From Erythrobacter sp. F6033 (GTDB taxonomy: Bacteria; Pseudomonadota; Alphaproteobacteria; Sphingomonadales; Sphingomonadaceae), in assembly GCF_023016005.1 (NCBI RefSeq), contig NZ_JALKAZ010000001.1, positions 1,612,001-1,676,000 of the forward strand: DNA of 64,000 nt. Direction: 5' to 3'. The position numbers and the translations under genes were made by a program. Positions 1 through 8,089 of this stretch are shown piece by piece (position 1 is the stretch's first letter; each line of letters starts with the position of its first letter). Below the pieces are notes generated by a model, which saw only the letters and a program-made list of their open reading frames with translations, was not told the DNA's origin and searched no databases.

Positions 1-153
1 TGGCCGCACTTGATCCCGCTTGTCCGATCAGGCCGGATCAAAAGCGAAGGGCTGTTCAGCCATCAGTTTGATCTCAGCGAAGGCGCGGACGCATATCGCC
101 TGTTCGACAGCCGCGAAGAAGGCGTCATTAAGCTGCGAATTGATGTGAAGTAG
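1..153 (+). CDS. Zinc-type alcohol dehydrogenase, C-terminal fragment
   Basis: An open frame runs from the first base to a TAG stop at 151-153, giving 50 residues of the C-terminus of a protein cut by the window edge. The stretch FDLSEGADAYRLFDSREEG followed by a short basic tail resembles the end of medium-chain zinc alcohol/sorbitol dehydrogenases, where the last helix carries a 'gA..a....f..re.g..K' pattern. The catalytic zinc site and Rossmann domain lie outside the window, so substrate cannot be inferred. The family call rests on a short tail only. Confidence 0.55.
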   Translation, partial: WPHLIPLVRSGRIKSEGLFSHQFDLSEGADAYRLFDSREEGVIKLRIDVK

Positions 154-210
154 CGGCTCTTGGGCTAACGCTTCGCACCCGAGACAAAGTCTTTTGAGGT
201 ACAAGAGAAA

Positions 211-295
211 TGGTGCCCCTGGCCCGACTCGAACGGGCACTCCGTTAGGAACTCGATTTTGAGTCGAGCGCGTCTACCAATTCCACCACAGGGGC
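211..295 (-). tRNA. tRNA-Leu (anticodon CAA)
   Basis: On the minus strand the sequence folds as a tRNA with acceptor arms GCCCCTG and CAGGGGC, an encoded CCA end, a TPsiC arm with TTCGAGT, and a long variable arm typical of class II tRNAs. The anticodon stem CTCGA/TCGAG encloses the loop CTCAAAA, giving CAA, which reads the Leu codon TTG. The length of 85 nt including CCA fits tRNA-Leu. Confidence 0.96.
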
Positions 296-315
296 ACGCC
301 TGAGCAGAGACGGCG

Positions 316-344
316 CTGTTAGCGCCGCTCTGTCATTACTTCAA
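316..344 (-). promoter_or_regulatory. Predicted sigma-70-type promoter of tRNA-Leu
   Basis: Minus strand: -35 TTGAAG, a 17-nt spacer, -10 TAACAG, ending about 20 nt before the tRNA 5' end. The -10 sits inside a perfect hairpin (arms CGGCGCT and AGCGCCG, 311-327) that follows the suhB stop but lacks a T-run, so the same bases might also slow read-through from suhB. Prediction by eye only. Confidence 0.5.
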
Positions 345-369
345 GCGGACTTTCACCGCTATCGCTTCG

Positions 370-1188
370 CTATTTCAGCGAATTCGCCAGCAATTTGTGC
401 AGCCGTGAATGCAAAGCGTCATTTGCCGCCAGAACTTGAGCCGAATGGACCGGGTTGGAGCGGCCGCGGAAATCGGAAACAAACCCGCCCGCTTCGCGGA
501 TCAGCAAGCAACCGGCTGCCGTGTCCCAATCGTTGAGCCCGCTTTCCCAGAAGCCGTCAAACCGGCCTTGGGCGACATAAGCCATATCGAGCGAGGCAGC
601 ACCAAAACGGCGAATGCCAGCGACTTCTGGCCCGATTGCGCCAAAGATGCGGCTCCACTCGGCAAAGTCCCCGTGTCCCTGAAACGGGATACCGGTTGCA
701 ATCAGTGCCTCGTCAAGCGAGCGGCGACCCGACACGCGAAGCCGCGCATCCTGTAGCCACGCACCGCGTGTCTTCTCGGCCCAATACGTCTCGTCATTGA
801 TCGGGTGGTAGATTACCGCCGCTGTGACATCGCCCCAGCCTTTGCCATCCAGACGCGGCTCTTGCGCCGCGATGCTGATCGCAAAGTGCGGGATGCCGTG
901 CAGGAAGTTGCTTGTTCCGTCGAGCGGATCAACGATCCAGCGCGGTTTGTCTGGTGCGCCTTCGATGACGCCAGCCTCTTCCAATACAAAGCCCCAATCG
1001 GGCCGCGCATTGAGCAGTTCATCATAGAGAATGCGTTCCGCGCGCATATCGGCTTTGGAAACAAAGTCCGCTGGACCTTTGCGGCTCACCTGGAGGTGCT
1101 CAACCTCGCCAAAGTCGCGCCGCAAACGGTTACCCGCTTTACGCGCCGCGCGTTCCATGACGCGGATCAGGCCTGAAAACATCGACAT
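370..1188 (-). CDS. suhB: Inositol monophosphatase family protein (SuhB-like)
   Basis: A 272-residue cytoplasmic Mg-dependent phosphatase of the IMPase/SuhB family. Acidic metal ligands appear as LEEAG (about residues 69-73) and the signature DPLDGT (87-92); the second signature is WDTAAG (221-226). The length matches the family (about 260-270). It lies 6 bp downstream of efp on the same strand, so the two are very likely co-transcribed. Members hydrolyse myo-inositol-1-phosphate and related sugar phosphates, and SuhB also associates with transcription complexes in enteric bacteria; which role applies here is not visible. A second IMPase-family gene lies at 38938-39735, so substrates may be divided between them. 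Confidence 0.9.
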   Translation of the reverse strand: MSMFSGLIRVMERAARKAGNRLRRDFGEVEHLQVSRKGPADFVSKADMRAERILYDELLNARPDWGFVLEEAGVIEGAPDKPRWIVDPLDGTSNFLHGIPHFAISIAAQEPRLDGKGWGDVTAAVIYHPINDETYWAEKTRGAWLQDARLRVSGRRSLDEALIATGIPFQGHGDFAEWSRIFGAIGPEVAGIRRFGAASLDMAYVAQGRFDGFWESGLNDWDTAAGCLLIREAGGFVSDFRGRSNPVHSAQVLAANDALHSRLHKLLANSLK

Positions 1189-1194
1189 CGTGAC

Positions 1195-1758
1195 TTAGCT
1201 CGCTTTGCCGACATAAGATTGCTCGTACACATCTACGATGATGCGAGTGCCGCTGCCGATATGAGGCGGGACCATGATGCGCACGCCGTTGTCGAGGACA
1301 GCCGGCTTGTAGCTGGATGAGGCAGTCTGCCCCTTCACCACCGCATCGGCTTCAACGATTTCGGCCTCGATTTGCTGCGGCAGCTGAACCGAAATCGGTT
1401 TCTCTTCCCACAGTTCGAGCATGACCTGCATGCCATCCTGCAGGAATGGCCGCGCATCGCCGAGTAGATCGGATGGCAGATTGATCTGTTCGTAATTCAC
1501 CTGATCCATGAACACGAGCATATCGCCGTCTTCATAGAGGAACTGATAATCCGCAGTATCGAGACGCACCTTTTCGACTGTGTCGGCGCTGCGGAAACGA
1601 ACGTTGGTTTTGCGGCCGTCCTGCAGGTTCTTCATCTCGACCTGCATGTACGCGCCGCCTTTGCCTGGCTGCGTGTGCTGAATCTTGGCAACCTTCCAGA
1701 TGCCTTTTTCATATTCGATGATGTTGCCGGGACGAATGTCGACGCCGCTGATTTTCAT
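1195..1758 (-). CDS. efp: Translation elongation factor P
   Basis: A 187-residue EF-P, which binds between the P and E sites and relieves stalling at polyproline. The N-terminal KOW-like domain carries the modification loop [12 protein letters not shown] with Lys33 at the tip, the position that receives beta-lysine in enterics (a rhamnosylated Arg in other groups). Two OB domains follow. The open frame extends upstream to 1914, but family alignment fixes the start at 1758 ([12 protein letters not shown]), preceded by a plausible promoter at 1831-1859. suhB follows after 6 bp. The Pro-rich proteins in this window (2346-2654, 59828-61720, 13337-14611) are plausible EF-P clients. Confidence 0.96.
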   Translation of the reverse strand: MKISGVDIRPGNIIEYEKGIWKVAKIQHTQPGKGGAYMQVEMKNLQDGRKTNVRFRSADTVEKVRLDTADYQFLYEDGDMLVFMDQVNYEQINLPSDLLGDARPFLQDGMQVMLELWEEKPISVQLPQQIEAEIVEADAVVKGQTASSSYKPAVLDNGVRIMVPPHIGSGTRIIVDVYEQSYVGKAS

Positions 1759-1830
1759 GGGGCTGGTGCCTTTTGTCGGAGATATGGCGCGCGGCGTGGG
1801 CCAGCGCACTCTGAAAAACTGTGATGCGCG

Positions 1831-1859
1831 CCAATAGCGGAGGGAAGAGTTCACGGCAA
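1831..1859 (-). promoter_or_regulatory. Predicted sigma-70-type promoter of efp-suhB
   Basis: Minus strand: -35 TTGCCG, a 17-nt spacer, -10 TATTGG. The predicted start near 1824 gives a leader of about 65 nt before the efp ATG at 1758. It lies inside the longer upstream open frame, which supports the shorter efp start. Confidence 0.45.
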
Positions 1860-1982
1860 GCGCACCGGAGCCGATGGGTAACTTGTCGTAAAAAGTCAGG
1901 CGAAATTCAGCCAAACATCCTTAACGCCGTGGCTTACAGCGCCGCATAATGTTATCAAACTGCGCACAATGAGTACCCCGCA

Positions 1983-2345
1983 ATGAAAACACGTTACGTC
2001 TTTTTCCTGACCGTATTCGCGGCTGCTGTGGCTGCTGCCGCTCCTATGATGGCGCAAAACCAGCTGGGAGGCGGCAAGCTGGCGACCATGCCAAAGGGCA
2101 CATACCAATGCGCTTTGCCGGGCGATGCCGCTGGCAAGGCTATTGAAGTCGTGAAGGAAGAGGAATTCCGGCTCGGCGCTGCGTCCAGCTACACCGATGC
2201 CGAAGGTAAGGGCATATACTTGCTACGCGGCAAGAAATTTACCTTCACACGCGGCCCCAAAAAGGGCGAGCAATTCACGCGCGTCGGCACGAACCAACTG
2301 AAGCGCGGCAAACTGATTTGCACGCGCCTTGGCGGTCGTTCCTAA
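1983..2345 (+). CDS. Small secreted protein of unknown function
   Basis: 120 residues. The N-terminus MKTRYVFFLTVFAAAVAAAA followed by PMMAQ looks like a Sec signal peptide cut after Ala-Gln near residue 25. The mature part is basic, has two Cys (in TYQCALPG and KLICTRLG) that could form a disulfide, and looks like a small beta-rich domain. I do not recognise a named family. It is divergent from efp across 224 bp and convergent with the next gene, with its TAA directly abutting that gene's stop. Likely periplasmic. Confidence 0.75.
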   Translation: MKTRYVFFLTVFAAAVAAAAPMMAQNQLGGGKLATMPKGTYQCALPGDAAGKAIEVVKEEEFRLGAASSYTDAEGKGIYLLRGKKFTFTRGPKKGEQFTRVGTNQLKRGKLICTRLGGRS

Positions 2346-2654
2346 CTACGCTTCTACAGTTTCCGGAGTTTCCGATGCCTCTGGCGTAGGCTCGGCGCTT
2401 GGCTGCGACGGAGGCGTTGCTGTCGGCGCAGGCGTAGGTTCTGGTGTGGGTTCCACAGCAATCGGAGGCGCGGAGGGAGGAGTGACCGTTTCCGCAGGCG
2501 TTGGAGCGACAGGCGCAGGCTCTTCTGTCGTCGGTTCGCCATCATCTTGCCGATCATTCGCCATTTCGAACGCTGTTCCGCCAAAAATAATCCACGCAGC
2601 AGACGTTAAAGTCGCGGTTATGATGATTGTCAGAAGCCTATCGATAAACTTCAT
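2346..2654 (-). CDS. Single-pass membrane protein with Pro/Glu-rich tail
   Basis: 102 residues: a hydrophobic segment at about 7-28 (LLTIIITATLTSAAWIIFG), then a low-complexity region from residue 40 to the end dominated by Pro, Thr, Glu and Ala (EPTPEPTPAPTATPP and similar). The layout resembles the N-terminal anchor and periplasm-spanning linker of TonB without its C-terminal domain. Its ATG overlaps the thiE stop as ATGA, so it is translationally coupled to thiE. No enzymatic motif is present and its function is unknown. Confidence 0.65.
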   Translation of the reverse strand: MKFIDRLLTIIITATLTSAAWIIFGGTAFEMANDRQDDGEPTTEEPAPVAPTPAETVTPPSAPPIAVEPTPEPTPAPTATPPSQPSAEPTPEASETPETVEA

Positions 2655-3304
2655 GGCGCTGGCCTTTCTGTTTCGCTGATCACTTTTGCAAAAGCCTCGA
2701 TGGCCTGCACCTCATTGTCGTTCCACACAGCGCCCGACACCGCGAGGAAATCCGCTCCCGCTTCGATCAACGGAGCGCAATTTTTCGGCGTAATGCCTCC
2801 GATCGCGACACAGGGAATTTCGAACAGAGTTGCCCACCATTTCAGTGTTTCGATTGTAGGCCGCTCGGCGTCGCCCTTATCCTTTGTGGTGCTTTCGAAG
2901 AATGCCCCGAAGGCGATATAATCCGCGCCAGCCTCACCGGCGTCCATCGCCAAGTGCTTTGACGCATGACAGGTTACGCCGATCTGGACATCACGGCCCA
3001 ACTCCTCGCGCGCTTCCGTGGGGTCGCCATCGCCCTGCCCCAGATGCACTCCGTCAGCCTTAAGCCGTTTGGCCAGCGGAACGCTGTCATTGACGACAAA
3101 GGCGACATCATGCGCGGCGCAGATTGCCTGCAAAGGCTCGGCAAGATCTGCAAGCTTGTGCTGATCGTCGATCCCTTTCACCCGAAACTGAAAGGCGGTG
3201 ACCACTCCTTTGCCCGCAGCAAGCGCGCGCTCAAGCTGGGCGGGAAAATCGCCGCCGACATCTTGAGGAGAGATAAGGTAAAGCTGGGTATCTGGCTGAT
3301 TCAC
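2651..3304 (-). CDS. thiE: Thiamine phosphate synthase
   Basis: A TIM-barrel enzyme joining HMP-pyrophosphate and thiazole phosphate to thiamine monophosphate. Visible family blocks are FVVNDSVPLAKRL, DGVHLGQGD, GVTCH, DYIAFGAFF and AIGGITPKN (phosphate binding). The frame is open to a TTG at 3340 inside fda, but a GTG at 3304 just after the fda stop gives 217 residues starting MNQPDTQLYLIS, close to the usual length, and is preferred; neither start has a strong ribosome site. The STTKDK segment replaces the usual flexible loop. It follows fda in the same operon and overlaps the next small gene by 4 bp. Confidence 0.88.
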   Translation of the reverse strand: MNQPDTQLYLISPQDVGGDFPAQLERALAAGKGVVTAFQFRVKGIDDQHKLADLAEPLQAICAAHDVAFVVNDSVPLAKRLKADGVHLGQGDGDPTEAREELGRDVQIGVTCHASKHLAMDAGEAGADYIAFGAFFESTTKDKGDAERPTIETLKWWATLFEIPCVAIGGITPKNCAPLIEAGADFLAVSGAVWNDNEVQAIEAFAKVISETERPAP

Positions 3305-3314
3305 GCCGACCGCT

Positions 3315-4205
3315 TTAGACAGCGCAGCTGGCGCCCGCAATCTTATCGATGGCTTTGCCTAGGGTTCCGTCAAACTCGTCGTCTGACTGGCCTTTGCGCA
3401 GGTCCTGCAGCAGCCCGCGGCTGAAGCTGGCGATCATGCCCGGGTTCTGCGCGAGACGTTCGCACGCATCATCGGTTGAGAAACCACCGGACAGCGCAAC
3501 CACGCGCAGCACATTCGGGTGATTGATAGCCGGGGTGTAGTGCCCCGCTTTCACAGGGATCGACAGTTTAAGCATGACCTTGCGGCCTTCCGGCAGAGCG
3601 TCGAGCCCCTTCATGATCTCAGCGAGCAAGATGTCTTCACCGGCTTCGCGATCATCCGAAGTGATGTCATATTCAGGTTCAAGCATCGGCATCAGACCCG
3701 CATCTGCAATCTGATTTCCAACCGCGAACTGCTGTTCAACCACAGCGGCGATCCCTGCTGCGTCTGCGGATTTGATCACCGACCGCATTTTCGTGCCAAA
3801 CATGCCATTGGCGACGGATTTTTCGAGCAGCGCCGGAAGTTTATCCAGCGGCTTCATCATCTGCGCGCCGTTTTCCTCGCCGGCGAGGCCCTGATCAACT
3901 TTGATAAACGGTACAATACCGCGCGCTTTCAAAGCGTCGGCGGTGGATTTTCCTTCAACGCTGCCATCCATCGTTTTCTCAAACAGGATCGCGCCGATGA
4001 CCTTGCCACTACCAAAGCATGGCGATGTGATAACCCGGCTGCGCATCGCATGGATTTGGCCGAACATCTCTTCGTCGCCAGACCATTCATCGTCTTCAAC
4101 ACCGTATCCGCGCAGCGCCTTTGGCGTGGAACCACCCGATTGATCGAGAGCCGCAATAAAGCCCTGTCCGTTTGCAATTTTGGCGGTCATCTCTTCGGTG
4201 TTCAT
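3315..4205 (-). CDS. fda: Fructose-bisphosphate aldolase, class I
   Basis: 296 residues, full length for the short bacterial/archaeal-like class I aldolase, which forms a Schiff base and needs no metal. Seen: the N-terminal substrate loop ALDQSGGSTPKALRGYG (19-35), VPFIKVDQG (98-106) with Lys102, and MLKLSIPVK with the probable Schiff-base Lys213. It interconverts fructose-1,6-bisphosphate with the two triose phosphates and belongs with gap, pgk and tkt upstream on the same strand. A promoter at 4251-4279 and a small palindrome in the leader suggest it can also be transcribed independently of the genes above it. Confidence 0.95.
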   Translation of the reverse strand: MNTEEMTAKIANGQGFIAALDQSGGSTPKALRGYGVEDDEWSGDEEMFGQIHAMRSRVITSPCFGSGKVIGAILFEKTMDGSVEGKSTADALKARGIVPFIKVDQGLAGEENGAQMMKPLDKLPALLEKSVANGMFGTKMRSVIKSADAAGIAAVVEQQFAVGNQIADAGLMPMLEPEYDITSDDREAGEDILLAEIMKGLDALPEGRKVMLKLSIPVKAGHYTPAINHPNVLRVVALSGGFSTDDACERLAQNPGMIASFSRGLLQDLRKGQSDDEFDGTLGKAIDKIAGASCAV

Positions 4206-4222
4206 CGATTGTCCCTTTGGAA

Positions 4223-4236
4223 TGCATACCTATGCA
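4223..4236. promoter_or_regulatory. Perfect inverted repeat in the fda leader
   Basis: Arms TGCATA and TATGCA separated by CC, between the predicted fda transcription start (about 4244) and the ATG at 4205. The position downstream of the promoter is typical for a repressor operator, but 6-bp arms are short and I know of no regulator with this site. Confidence 0.3.
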
Positions 4237-4250
4237 GGAAAGATTGTTCG

Positions 4251-4279
4251 CCTTTAGCCAGAGCTACCGCGCGGGGCAA
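4251..4279 (-). promoter_or_regulatory. Predicted sigma-70-type promoter of fda
   Basis: Minus strand: -35 TTGCCC, a 17-nt spacer, -10 TAAAGG, in the 90-bp gap between the 2OG-oxygenase gene and fda. Predicted leader about 40 nt. Confidence 0.45.
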
Positions 4280-4295
4280 CGGCATAAACCGTGTT

Positions 4296-4931
4296 TTACG
4301 CCTTCAATCCGGGCGTCAGATTGATCGCGATGCTGATCCGCGTTCCGTTGCCGTGAAACGGTCGCACGGCATGTTGGAGCCAGCTCGGGAACATGACGAT
4401 CATCCCTGTTTTGGGCCGGACCGACATTTCGCTCACTTGCGGCGTTCCATTGCTTTCTTTGATGCGAAGATCGGGTGCGGTCATGCGAACCATCGGCATT
4501 CTCGGATCAAGCACTTGCAAATGCCCGCCCAAGCTCGGGTCGTCATCACCCTGATAGCCATCATCGATATAGGCAACAGCCGACCAAAAGCTGCCCGGAT
4601 GCGTGTGATACTGGTTGGCGTTCCCCTTGCCAGAGACATTGGCCCACATTTCAGGAATCCAGCCAAAGCGGCTGTCATTCGGGCTTTTGTCATCCAAGGT
4701 ATACGCATCGGCGAGCTCCATCGCCTTTAAGGCGAGCGCTTTCGCAGCTTCACCGCCCCATTCGATCATTTCCGTGTTTGAATGCCACCCGCCCAAGTTG
4801 GAGATCGATACTCCCTCCTGATCGCGGGCCTGTTCGGCCTCGATAACTTCCCGAAGGGCTGCGATCCCGGCTTCACTTTGTAGCTGGTCGACCACGAAGG
4901 GTGTTGAGAACAAAGAGTGGGTCTGGGCCAT
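4296..4931 (-). CDS. Putative 2OG-Fe(II) oxygenase family protein (TIGR02466-like)
   Basis: 211 residues. The opening HSLFSTPFVVDQL and the blocks NQYHTHPGSFWSAV (107-120) and SWLQHAVRPFHGNGTRIS (183-200) match the uncharacterised double-stranded beta-helix oxygenase family also seen in marine phages and alphaproteobacteria. Likely iron ligands are His109 or His111 and His187, with Arg198 as the 2-oxoglutarate anchor; the assignment is by motif spacing. Substrate unknown. It sits 15 bp after the thioesterase gene in the carbon-metabolism run, between pgk and fda. Confidence 0.8.
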   Translation of the reverse strand: MAQTHSLFSTPFVVDQLQSEAGIAALREVIEAEQARDQEGVSISNLGGWHSNTEMIEWGGEAAKALALKAMELADAYTLDDKSPNDSRFGWIPEMWANVSGKGNANQYHTHPGSFWSAVAYIDDGYQGDDDPSLGGHLQVLDPRMPMVRMTAPDLRIKESNGTPQVSEMSVRPKTGMIVMFPSWLQHAVRPFHGNGTRISIAINLTPGLKA

Positions 4932-4946
4932 AATGCGTTCTCGAAT

Positions 4947-5408
4947 TTAGTCTTTGCGAGGGCTGAATTTGCGGATGATACCCGTAAAACTCAATGCGGG
5001 TTTACCGTCGCCCGTGATGAGGCCGCGTACGAAGATCGTTTTGCCCCCGCCACGCGTTACCTCTCCGCGCGCCTCGACCAGAGCGCCTTCGGGCACTCCG
5101 CCAAGGAAGTCGCTCGACAGGTTCATCGTCACTGCGGCGGCACCGCCCAGCTCGTCTGTTGCAATTGCGAAAAGCGCGAAATCGGCAAATGTCATCAAAC
5201 ATCCGCCATGCATCGATCCGGCACCGTTCATATGCTGAGCTTCGGCGCGAAAGGCGCTAAGATAGGTGCCGTCATCCTCGCGTCGCATAAAGAACGGGCC
5301 GCTGCGCATCTCATACGGATCATGATTCCAGTGATACCAGCCTGCAAATTCACCCTCGGTGCATTCAACGGCATTGCCGTAACCGTATTCAGTCTTTGTT
5401 TCGCTCAT
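4947..5408 (-). CDS. PaaI-family hotdog-fold thioesterase
   Basis: 153 residues with the hotdog signature NGAGSMHGGCLMTFADFALF (61-80): His67-Gly-Gly begins the central helix and Asp76 is in the catalytic region, as in PaaI/YbgC-like acyl-CoA thioesterases. The C-terminal strands ALVEARGEVTRGGGKTIFV and ALSFTGIIRKF are typical. It probably hydrolyses aromatic or medium-chain acyl-CoA, but the natural substrate is unknown. It starts 6 bp after the upstream NTF2-like gene and precedes the 2OG-oxygenase gene by 15 bp, so all three are in one transcript. Confidence 0.85.
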   Translation of the reverse strand: MSETKTEYGYGNAVECTEGEFAGWYHWNHDPYEMRSGPFFMRREDDGTYLSAFRAEAQHMNGAGSMHGGCLMTFADFALFAIATDELGGAAAVTMNLSSDFLGGVPEGALVEARGEVTRGGGKTIFVRGLITGDGKPALSFTGIIRKFSPRKD

Positions 5409-5414
5409 TTCAAA

Positions 5415-5840
5415 TCACGCCCACAATTGCAGGCTGCGGACGGTCTGGGTGAAACGTTCATCCTTGGCCGTTTGCGAGATTGCATGTTCGGCCAGTTTCC
5501 AACCCTGAAAGCGTGATTTGCGCCACAGACCCGTGAGCATGAATTCTCCGCTCCATTCGACCCTGCCCAATTCCAGTTCCAGCTTTGCGCCGGCCACATA
5601 CCAGGCGCAGCGGCCGTGACGGCGGACGAATGCCTGACCCAGCCTGAAACCGGTGCAACGAAAGCTGTCTTGCGCGGCGGCAATGAAGCTGGGCCGGTCC
5701 AGCAATTCAGGCGGCGTGCTGCCCACCATCATCATGAAATCGCGCGCAGCAATATCGCGGATCGCGCCTGCGTCGCGGTGCATCCAACTTTGCATAAAGC
5801 GCAGCTCTTGCGCTTCGATCATGGCTTCGATTTCGGCCAT
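5415..5840 (-). CDS. NTF2-like / DUF4440-type small protein
   Basis: 141 residues. The helical start EIEAMIEAQELRFMQSWMHRDAGAI followed by ARDFMMMVGSTPPELLDRPSFIAAAQ and later beta strands ending WKLAEHAISQT has the layout of SnoaL/DUF4440 cone-shaped proteins, which are small enzymes or binding proteins. No diagnostic catalytic dyad can be named. It starts 2 bp after the pgk stop, so it is in the same transcript and probably translationally coupled. Confidence 0.7.
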   Translation of the reverse strand: MAEIEAMIEAQELRFMQSWMHRDAGAIRDIAARDFMMMVGSTPPELLDRPSFIAAAQDSFRCTGFRLGQAFVRRHGRCAWYVAGAKLELELGRVEWSGEFMLTGLWRKSRFQGWKLAEHAISQTAKDERFTQTVRSLQLWA

Positions 5841-5842
5841 GC

Positions 5843-7042
5843 CTATTTACTCAGCGCCGCGACGCCCGGAAGCTCTTTGCCTTCCATCCATTCCAGGAAT
5901 GCGCCGCCTGCGGTGGAGATATATGTGACCTCATCGGTGACACCGGCCTGAGCGAGCGCAGCGACGGTATCACCGCCGCCAGCCACGCTGATCAGCGACC
6001 CTTCCTGCGTCAGCGCAGCGGCATGGCGCGCAAGCGCAACGGTTGCGGCATCAAACGGCTCGGTCTCGAATGCGCCAAGCGGTCCGTTCCACACGAGCGT
6101 GCGGCAGGTTTTGAGGACATCGGCCAGCGCCTCGGTTGCGAGCGGGCCGATATCGAGGATCATCTCATCCTCGGCGACTTCATGGACGTTGCAAGTGCGC
6201 AAACTGTCAGGATTCGCGGCGAATTCTTTTGCGACGACAACATCATAGGGCAGGTGCACGGTGCACCCTGCGTGATCGGCCTCGTCCATGATCTTTGAAG
6301 CGATGTCGGTGAGATCATGCTCGCACAGCGACTTGCCTACATTCACACCGCGCGCGGCGAGGAACGTGTTGGCCATGCCGCCGCCGATGATGAGGTGCTG
6401 CACCTTACCCACGAGATTTTCGAGCACAGCCAGCTTGGTCGAGACCTTCGCTCCGCCGACTACGGCAGCGACAGGCTGTTCGGGATTGCCGAGCGCCGCC
6501 TCAAGCGCCTTCAGCTCGCGCTCCATGGCGCGGCCTGCATATGACGGCAGGTGATGCGTGATGCCTTCCGTTGTCGCATGCGCACGGTGCGCCGCGCTGA
6601 ACGCGTCATTGACGAAAAAGTCGCCATGCGCGGCGATGGCCTGCGCAAAGTTTGGATCGTTTTCCGTCTCACCCGCCCAGAAACGGGTGTTGTCGAGCAA
6701 GCCGATATCGCCATTGCGCAGGATGCCGATGGATTGCTCCACCACAGGTCCGGCGACTTCAGGAATGAACATCAGTTCCTTGCCCAGCACCGCCTCGACA
6801 TCGCCGACAACCATACTGGTGGACAGCACGGATGAACGCTTTCCGCCTGGACGTCCGAAATGCGCCAGCATCAGGACTTTCGCACCCTTTCCAGCGAGTT
6901 CGAGGATGGTCTCTTTTACCGCTTCAACGCGGGTCACATCGGTCGCGGACCCGTCTTTCATCGGAAGGTTCAGATCAACCCGAACGAGCGCGACCTTGCC
7001 GGTCACGTCACCCAAATCATCAAGTGTTTTGAATGCGGCCAT
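5843..7042 (-). CDS. pgk: Phosphoglycerate kinase
   Basis: 399 residues, normal for bacterial PGK. N-terminal block KVALVRVDLNLPMKDG (16-31), the substrate-binding segments LAHFGRPGGKR and LLDNTRFWAGE, and the nucleotide-domain motifs VVGGAKVSTKL, WNGPLGAFE and the C-terminal GGGDTVAAL are all present. It transfers phosphate from 1,3-bisphosphoglycerate to ADP. The gene follows gap by 24 bp and is followed by the DUF4440 gene after 2 bp. Confidence 0.98.
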   Translation of the reverse strand: MAAFKTLDDLGDVTGKVALVRVDLNLPMKDGSATDVTRVEAVKETILELAGKGAKVLMLAHFGRPGGKRSSVLSTSMVVGDVEAVLGKELMFIPEVAGPVVEQSIGILRNGDIGLLDNTRFWAGETENDPNFAQAIAAHGDFFVNDAFSAAHRAHATTEGITHHLPSYAGRAMERELKALEAALGNPEQPVAAVVGGAKVSTKLAVLENLVGKVQHLIIGGGMANTFLAARGVNVGKSLCEHDLTDIASKIMDEADHAGCTVHLPYDVVVAKEFAANPDSLRTCNVHEVAEDEMILDIGPLATEALADVLKTCRTLVWNGPLGAFETEPFDAATVALARHAAALTQEGSLISVAGGGDTVAALAQAGVTDEVTYISTAGGAFLEWMEGKELPGVAALSK

Positions 7043-7066
7043 GTCGCGCCCTTTCGAAGAGATAGA

Positions 7067-8074
7067 TTAGAGGAACTTCGCCATAACACCGGCAGTGTCG
7101 ATCATGCGGTTGGAGAAGCCCCATTCGTTGTCATACCACGAAACGACGCGAGCAAGTTTGCCTTCCATCACGCTGGTTTCGAGGCTGTCGACGGTCGAGC
7201 TAGCCGGGTGGTGGTTGAAGTCAGACGAGACCAAAGGCTCATCGGTGTAATCGAGCACACCCTTCATTACGCCATCCGACGCTGCTTTAAGCGCCGCGTT
7301 GAGCTCTTCTGCTGTCGTATCGCGGCCCGGTTGGAACACGAGATCGACGAGGCTGACATTCGGTGTCGGCACACGAACCGACGATCCGTCCAGCTTGCCA
7401 GCGAGTTCCGGCAGAACCAAGCCGACCGCACGGGCAGCACCGGTGGTGGTCGGGATCATGTTCTGCGCACCGCCGCGGGCACGGCGCATATCACCGTGCA
7501 TTTGATCCAGCATACGCTGATCGTTGGTGTAGGAATGGATCGTGGTCATAAAGCCGCGCTCAATGCCGACCGTATCGTTCAGGACCTTCGCGATTGGCGA
7601 GAGGCAATTGGTGGTGCAGCTTGCGTTGGAGACGATCACGTCTTCGCCGGTCAGCACATCGTGGTTCACGCCGTAAACGATTGTCGCGCTGACATTCTTG
7701 GCCGGAGCCGAGATCAACACGCGCTTTGCACCCGCTGCGAGGTGCGGACGGCAGGCTTCGTCGCTTTGGAAAAAGCCGGTGCATTCCAGAACGATGTCGA
7801 CACCCTGTTCGCCATGCGGAAGGTTGCCCGGATCGCGCTCGCTCGTGACGGCAATCGACTTGCCACCAACAACAATCGCGCCGTCTTTCACGTCCACTTC
7901 GCCGGGGAAACGGCCATGGGTGGAATCGTATTTGAACAGCAGCGCGTTCGATTTGGTGTCCGCGAGATCGTTGATCGAAACCAGTTCGAGATCGTGATCG
8001 CTCCGCTCAAGAATAGCGCGGGCGACAAGACGGCCAATGCGGCCAAAACCATTAATTGCAACTTTGGTAGCCAT
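7067..8074 (-). CDS. gap: Glyceraldehyde-3-phosphate dehydrogenase, type I
   Basis: 335 residues. NAD-binding start [15 protein letters not shown] (5-19), the catalytic block [11 protein letters not shown] with Cys153 as nucleophile, and the C-terminal [12 protein letters not shown] are intact. Asp/Asn at the end of the second strand (SINDLAD) favours NAD over NADP. It forms 1,3-bisphosphoglycerate and sits between tkt (15 bp upstream) and pgk (24 bp downstream), a conserved alphaproteobacterial order. Confidence 0.98.
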   Translation of the reverse strand: MATKVAINGFGRIGRLVARAILERSDHDLELVSINDLADTKSNALLFKYDSTHGRFPGEVDVKDGAIVVGGKSIAVTSERDPGNLPHGEQGVDIVLECTGFFQSDEACRPHLAAGAKRVLISAPAKNVSATIVYGVNHDVLTGEDVIVSNASCTTNCLSPIAKVLNDTVGIERGFMTTIHSYTNDQRMLDQMHGDMRRARGGAQNMIPTTTGAARAVGLVLPELAGKLDGSSVRVPTPNVSLVDLVFQPGRDTTAEELNAALKAASDGVMKGVLDYTDEPLVSSDFNHHPASSTVDSLETSVMEGKLARVVSWYDNEWGFSNRMIDTAGVMAKFL

Positions 8075-8089
8075 GAGAGGAGCTCCTGC

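Noticed and set aside
311..327. A perfect hairpin after suhB as an intrinsic terminator.
   Set aside because: No T-run follows on the minus strand; it overlaps the predicted tRNA-Leu -10 instead.
2354..2584. A low-complexity Arg/Leu-rich frame inside the Pro-rich gene.
   Set aside because: Out-of-frame reading of a repetitive Pro/Thr/Glu coding stretch.
3519..4730. A 403-codon plus-strand frame opposite fda and the 2OG-oxygenase gene.
   Set aside because: Arg/His-rich shadow translation with no motif; fda on the other strand is certain.
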